This document shows positions 58,986 to 64,000 of a stretch of 64,000 nt of DNA, in pieces. Positions within the stretch are counted from its first letter, which is position 1; every line of letters begins with the position of its first letter. The notes below the pieces were generated by a model. That model was not told the DNA's origin. It did no database searches and saw only the letters and a list, made by a program, of their open reading frames with translations. The stretch covers positions 57,264,962 through 57,328,961 of the forward strand of contig CM023540.1 in the NCBI GenBank assembly GCA_013350335.1. Reading direction: 5' to 3'. The position numbers and the translations under genes were made by a program. Source of the stretch: Chimonanthus salicifolius (lineage: Eukaryota > Streptophyta > Magnoliopsida > Laurales > Calycanthaceae).

Positions 58986-59213
58986 ATTTCAAGTCTTCCC
59001 ATTTCTTTCCCCTTTTGGTTCAATCCACACTACAAGTCTCATTCCTTCGTAATTCTTTGAAACAAGGACTCACATTCCATTCCATTCAATTTCAAACATT
59101 AATTCAAAACACTAGATTTCATTCCAATCATTAAGGAAAAATTACATGGATTTATGGAGTTGAAACTCTGGGTCCTTACGAAACCACAAAATTTCAAAAC
59201 CATATTTTGCATT
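58986..59213. other. Unresolved stretch between LTR H and Athila-like remnant
   Basis: Noncoding. TGTGACGACCTGGAAATTTC at 58970 resembles the start of solo LTRs 4 and 5 (TGTAACACCCTGGAATTTC), so a short plus-strand LTR fragment is possible. It also fits the dyad repeats of LTR H. No further structure seen. Confidence 0.4.
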
Positions 59214-59236
59214 GTTCACCGGCAACGGCGCAAAAA
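59214..59236 (-). promoter_or_regulatory. Primer binding site of an Athila-like element (tRNA-Asp type)
   Basis: Minus strand reads TTTTTGCGCCGTTGCCGG followed by TGAAC, matching the TGGCGCCGTTGCCGGGG site typical of Athila/Tat with small changes. It shows that the neighbouring sequence is a 5' LTR on the minus strand. Confidence 0.85.
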
Positions 59237-59239
59237 ACT

Positions 59240-59707
59240 TGTTGTACAAATTTTAAATACTCGCAAGCATACGAATCACTTTATAGTATAACATATAAGT
59301 GCAGCTCGATCCCATAGGGAACATTCAAAATATATGAAAAAAAACAAATATATGTTATTCAAATTGCATAGTTTAAGAAAAATCTTTGAAATAATCTACA
59401 CATGAAAATCTAAATTCTAATCATTAGAAATATTACATTCGTTTAAAAATCCTTTAATTTCCTAAAATCAATCCACCATGGAGCCATCAACTAAAATTAA
59501 AATTTAACCATCATGAAATTTAACTCTCATTAACGCATCAATCTAGAAATTATAAATAACCACCTCTCAATTTAAAAGAAAAAAATTAAGATGCGAATAA
59601 AATAACTCTAACCTAGTTCAAAGAGTTGAAAGAATTGATTAAATAAAGAAAATAAAAGAATTAACATAAACAAACAAACAAATAAAATAAAATATTACAA
59701 TTGGATT
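59240..59707 (-). mobile_element. Athila-like 5' LTR remnant
   Basis: On the minus strand ends TGCTTGCGAGTATTTAAAATTTGTACAACA, like the 3' end of LTR G (CTTGCGAG...AAAATTTGCACA). Truncated on its 5' side by insertion of LTR K at 59708. No ORFs. Confidence 0.8.
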
Positions 59708-60467
59708 TGTAACGCCCCGCCCTTTTGCACTCACTTCTTTCCGTAAATCAGAGTCTACTTTTTTTTTATAATAGAGTAGAGCGATAAAGAGCGGGACGTC
59801 ACGACGCGAGCTAAGTCCGACTTAACTGGCCAACCCAATGTGTACATGGACTAAGTCCGTGAGAATGGTTCACACATAACAATATAAACATGTGGAATAA
59901 ATAACATCAAAATTACGGAATCATAATGGAACCAAGTTCTATTCCATTCAGATAGCAAAGTACGTCAAGTCCTATCCATAATTAAAATATCATAATTATC
60001 CAATAAATCATCCAACCATCTAAGTTATTATATGACCGGAAACTAGCTACTCAAATACATGTCCATAAGTAACTTTACTCAAAATAAAACTAAATCATCC
60101 AAGCTCCTATGCCTGGCCCTCCTTGTGTTCATCGTTCCCCTGGTTTCCTATATTATCCACTAGGGTAGAAGTAGGGCGTTAGAACAACGCGCCTAGTAGG
60201 TATTCCAATTAGGGCTAACACATGGTTAGTACAAAACATATATAATATCATAATGTCCAAAACCATATAAAACGATACCATGCAATGATGACAAATGCAA
60301 TGAGTCCCACCCATCACATGTACATTTAAGTACCCACCACATAGGTCTTTCGGAAGCTCCGACGGGAGTGTGGACCCTCCGGTTTCTTCCTGATGGAAAA
60401 GCACATCAAGGTATCCCACATAGGTTCTTCGAACGCCCCGACAGAGTGTGGCCCCTCGGGTTACAAA
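59708..60467 (-). mobile_element. LTR K of the main family, left segment
   Basis: Plus-strand start TGTAACGCCCCGCCC; closest in this window to LTR A (for example CTAAGTCCGTGAGAATGGTT, ATTCCATTCAGATAGCAAAG). No primer site at its left, so it is a 3' or solo LTR. The candidate target duplication at left is GGATT. The inner arm of the second hairpin is missing (CGAGCTAAGTCCGACTTAAC). Repeats with CCCCGACGGAGTGTGG-like units lie at 60350-60460. Split by solo LTR 5 and resumes at 63981. Confidence 0.85.
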
Positions 60468-63400
60468 TGTAATGGCCCGAAATTTTAAATCAATATATAT
60501 TTGGCATTTATTTATTATAATTTGAATTTTGATGTGATGGAATGCCAAATGGATCAAATTTTGGGACAAAGGCCCAAGAAGGACCCAATGGACCATAGAG
60601 TGAATGGAATTCGTCGGAAGGGTCAACGATGGTCAAAGTGGGCCCGATCACCATGTGGGACCCAATGGATCAAAATGGGTCCAAACTCAGGTAAAGGGGT
60701 AGAAAATAATTTGGTTGGGCCGTGGGCCCAATGGTGGGCCAATTAATTTAAAAAGGGTGAATTGGAATTAAACCCTCCAAGTTAGTAATGAAATGAAATG
60801 GCATGACCAAGTGGGGCCCACCTCCACCTCACCAAGTGAGGTGGCGTGAGAACCAAGGCAAAGGTGGGGCCAACCATCATGGTTGACTTGGTCAACCATG
60901 GATAAATTGAGAGGACTAAGGTGGATTAAGGAGAATTAAATTGATTAAAATTATTGTAAAATTATCTAATTTAAAATTAATGGAATTAAAGTGACATGGC
61001 CAAGTGGGGCCCACCTCCACCTCATCAAGTGAGGTGACGAGTGGGGTAGGTATAGGTGGGGGCCGTCCACCATGGTTGACTTGGTCAACCATGGGTCGAT
61101 TTCTTAGATAGATAAATTTTATGAAATTAAATTGGATGGAAATTAATTAACCTAAGTGAGGATTTAATTTAATTAATTAGGTTGGTCAAGGGGTCAACAT
61201 GGGAAGATCAAACCACCAAATTCAAACACCCAAAACCATTGGCTAGTGGTGGTTTTGTCTCAACCACCACCACCAAAGTCAATGTAGCCCATACTTTGGT
61301 TGGTGAGGCCATCATGGAGGAGCATGGTCCAAGTAAGACCAAAGAAATGAGATGGGTTTTCCATCTCATCCCTCTCATTTCACTCTCTCATTCTCACCAC
61401 CTCTCCACAGTCTTACACCAAGAGAAAATAAGAAAAGAAAAAAATTAGAAGAGAAGAAGAAGAGAAGGAAAGAAAGATTAAGCTTGGCCAAACCATTATC
61501 ACTTCAAGACCAAGGAAGCTAGACATTTTCTATTCCCTCCTCCTCTCTCTCTCTCTCTCTCTTTCAAGTAAACCCACTCAATCTTGGCCGACCCTAAGCT
61601 TAGAGGGCCTCACCATTTGATCAAGCTCATCTTGACCGTACATCAAGGAGAAGAAGAGAAGAGAAGGCTAAGGAGAGCAAGAGGAGAAGCAAAGAAGGAC
61701 CGGAGGAGTCGTCTGGTGGTAAGAATTCTTAAAACAAGAGTTTATATATATTTTTTTTAAGATAAGATATGGAATCCATTTCTTAGACTAAATATGGCCA
61801 AAAATGTTGTGGGCCATGGATCTAAGATCCATCCAACGGTAGGATAAGAAATGGATGAGATGGAAGAGATGGTTTAAGGAAAAAATAAAATGAATGGATT
61901 AAGCATGGAAAAATAGAAATTTTAATGGATTGATGGACCATAGGGTTCGGCCATGTAGCATGGCAGAACCCCATGGTAAATGATGGATGATTTTTAATTA
62001 GGGTTTGAGGTCTAAAATTATGGAGAAGGGTTAATGATGTTGAGGTTTTTAAGTGATTAAAAAGTTGGTGATTTTTAAGGAGTTTTAATGAGAAAACCAT
62101 GAGGAATGTAAATAGGTATTTTGGTTTTAAAAATGGCATGGATAAGATGGACCATGAGCCATGGGTTCGGCCATGGTGTATGGCCGAACCCTATGGTGGT
62201 GATTAGTGATTTTAATGAATGGAAAAGGATGGAGATGGATAAAAAAATTTAAATGGATTTGTAAGTATAGTAGCTAATACTTTAAATGAGATGAAAATGG
62301 GGAGTTCAATGAATGATTTAAATTCAATTGTGATAGGATTAAATGAGGCAAGATGGACCCAAGAAATTGGAAAATGGACATCATGGGTTCGGCCATGGTG
62401 TATGGCCGAACCCATGACCCCTTTTTGTGGGCCACATTTTGGGCCAAATATGGGATTAAATGTTTTTCAAAATTAATTAAATAGATGGCTGATTTTAGGT
62501 ACATGATGTCATGGTTAGGGAATCACAAATGGGCCCAAGCTTATGGGTCAAATATGAATTTAAAATGTGTATGGAAGAGGAGTGGCAAAACCATAATGTG
62601 TAGCCACCTTGAAGAACCATGGGTTCGATCATGGTACATGGCCGAACCCTATGTGGTTGGACATGAAAATGGATATATTATGAATGAGTAAATGAAACGG
62701 ATAGTTGCTGCGTTTTAGGCTCGCAAATCGGAATATTTAAAATGGGAATTATGCATATGGTTAAGCTAATGGCAAATGTGGCTAAGTTAGGGGCTGGTTT
62801 TGATAAACGTGTAACGTAATTAGGAATCTAAGGTTGTAATCAGTTAGGGATTTAATCATGAAATGAAATACGGACTAATTCGGAAAATGTGTAATAAGGT
62901 ATCGGGACGTCGCAAAACGGTGCGCAATCGGCAACCGGTTTATCGAACGGAAACTTAACGGGACGCTAAGCGGTATTCGGTAGGATTCCTACCTCTTTGT
63001 AAGCCGTGGATATGTGATGGTTATTTTAATCTATTTTGATAATTATGTGATTTGTATTATGATGGGTTTTTGATTTATGAATTATATATTCATACTATGG
63101 TTTATATTTTTAATGTTATGCATTATATGGCTATGTATGATATATTAAGTTTTTGAGATATATATGTATATTACATAGCATAATGCACTTACATCTCATG
63201 CATGGCATGGGCGGGAAAATAATGAAACCGGAGTCCATGCTCCGTCGGGGCGACCGAGAAGTAAACATGGGGACACCTTGGCGAGGCTTTGCCGTCAAGG
63301 GGGATACAATAGTTTATGATGATACGGTGGATGGGTGGGACACATGACATAGGCACCCATGGCATGGCATTCATCATATGTTTATTATATTATTGTCGGT

Positions 63401-63975
63401 ATGCATGTTATCACTAACCCATGTGCTAGCCCTACTCGAAGTCCTACTGGGCGCGTTGACTAACGCCCTATTTCTACCCTAGCTGATGACGCAGGAGATG
63501 GCGGAAACGGTGGACACACCGGGAGTCAAGATTAGGAGCTTGGGAAGCGGATATCTAGTTTTATTTAAGTTTCATTTTGGAGATGTAATTTAAAGTAGCT
63601 TAGCTCGTCGGACTGTATAATTTATATTTCTTGCTATGGTTTGGAATGCATTATGGACAATATCATTTTGAGACATAATTATGAACATAGGGGTATTTTA
63701 CTAATTTAGTGATGTATCTTCCCTTCTATCTAAAACTGTTAGGATAGTCTCTATTATAATGTTCCGCATATAATTACATTCAGCAAGCTTACTTTCTACG
63801 CGTAAACCGTTCTCGTGGACTTCGTTCCGCGCACGCGTAGGGTTGGCCAGTTGAGGGCCGGGCTTTAGAAGCTCGGACTCAACTCTCGTCGTGACGTCCG
63901 CACCCTTTGTCACTCTTCATTTCAAAAAAAAAAAAAATAGACTCTGATTTCGGTGAAAATGGGGTGGGCGCTACA
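60468..63975 (+). mobile_element. Solo LTR 5 (3508 bp) in LTR K
   Basis: TGTAATGGCCCGAAATTTT to GGGGTGGGCGCTACA with exact duplications ACAAA (60463-60467, 63976-63980). Contains a duplicated block of about 190 bp (60806-61095) with a CCATGGTTGAC/GTCAACCATGG hairpin, and a CT-rich run at 61540-61565. It has donor-like GGTAAGA at 61718, dyads at about 61940, 62165, 62385 and 62625, and an acceptor-like TAG ending at 62983. Hairpins lie at 63796-63840 and 63849-63884. The most divergent member; no coding region. Confidence 0.93.
60806..61095 (+). repeat. Duplicated block with hairpins in solo LTR 5
   Basis: GTGGGGCCCACCTCCACCTC and a following CACCATGGTTGACTTGGTC hairpin occur twice, about 190 bp apart. 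The hairpin is CCATGGTTGAC, loop TTG, GTCAACCATGG. Confidence 0.88.
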
Positions 63976-63980
63976 ACAAA

Positions 63981-64000
63981 TCCTTCACCCCATGCCATGC
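63981..64000 (-). mobile_element. LTR K, continuation to window edge
   Basis: Resumes after solo LTR 5 with CCTTCACCCCATGCCATGC, matching LTR A at about 2942-2962 (CCTCCACCCCATGCCATGC). Confidence 0.8.

Noticed and set aside
58520..59023. 167-codon minus-strand ORF rich in E and K
   Set aside because: Made by the CT-rich LTR stretch and dyad repeats of LTR H; composition explains it.
58970..59213. A sixth plus-strand LTR starting at TGTGACGACCTGG
   Set aside because: No matching end or target duplication, and the same bases fit the dyad repeats of LTR H; left as unresolved.

Overview
This window is plant nuclear DNA made up of nested LTR retrotransposons; I found no host gene, tRNA, rRNA or CRISPR array. 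It suggests an angiosperm genome, probably gene-poor heterochromatin. Most elements are Ty3/gypsy chromoviruses resembling the Tekay/Del clade: initiator-Met type primer site (TGGTATCAGAGC), gag with a CCHC knuckle, DSG protease, FIDD reverse transcriptase, integrase with a chromodomain, and LTRs of about 2.9-3.9 kb. A second lineage is Athila/Tat-like. Species cannot be told from this.

Layout. 1-5030: 5' LTR, gag and start of pol of element A (minus strand), running off the left edge. A sits in a partial LTR, E (5031-6538), which itself lies inside the chromodomain codons of element B. B (6539-21033, minus) has a gag-RT fusion made by a deletion and is split by two solo LTRs (8220-11637 and 14787-18370). 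B lies in the RT of an older gypsy, F (21034-26690), which holds a third solo LTR (22424-26302). 26691-38325: element D (minus), nearly complete at the 5' side, carrying an extra zinc-knuckle ORF ahead of gag that is split by a fourth solo LTR (31785-35449). 38326-46301: Athila-like element G (plus), with protease, RT, integrase and 3' LTR. 46302-58985: chromovirus H (minus; gag start and 5' LTR remain) invaded by chromovirus J (plus, 46625-55715), with a large deletion at their left junction. 59214-59707: antisense remnant of an Athila-like 5' LTR and primer site. 59708-64000: LTR K, related to A, split by a fifth solo LTR (60468-63975).

All five solo LTRs lie on the plus strand and have exact 5-bp target duplications. 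The chromoviruses A, B, D, F and H, and the LTRs E and K, are on the minus strand; J and G are plus. Every pol is broken, so no element here looks autonomous.

The points most worth following are: (1) the extra acidic, three-knuckle ORF in D, which is undamaged apart from the clean insertion while D's gag and pol are full of stops and frameshifts; (2) two adjacent hairpins near the 3' end of the main LTR family, whose arms change in a pair-preserving way between copies; (3) arrays of the dyad GGTTCGGCCAT/ATGGCCGAACC in the LTRs; and (4) a conserved GGTAAGT splice-donor-like site in nearly all LTRs, which would put most of the dyad array in a leader intron.
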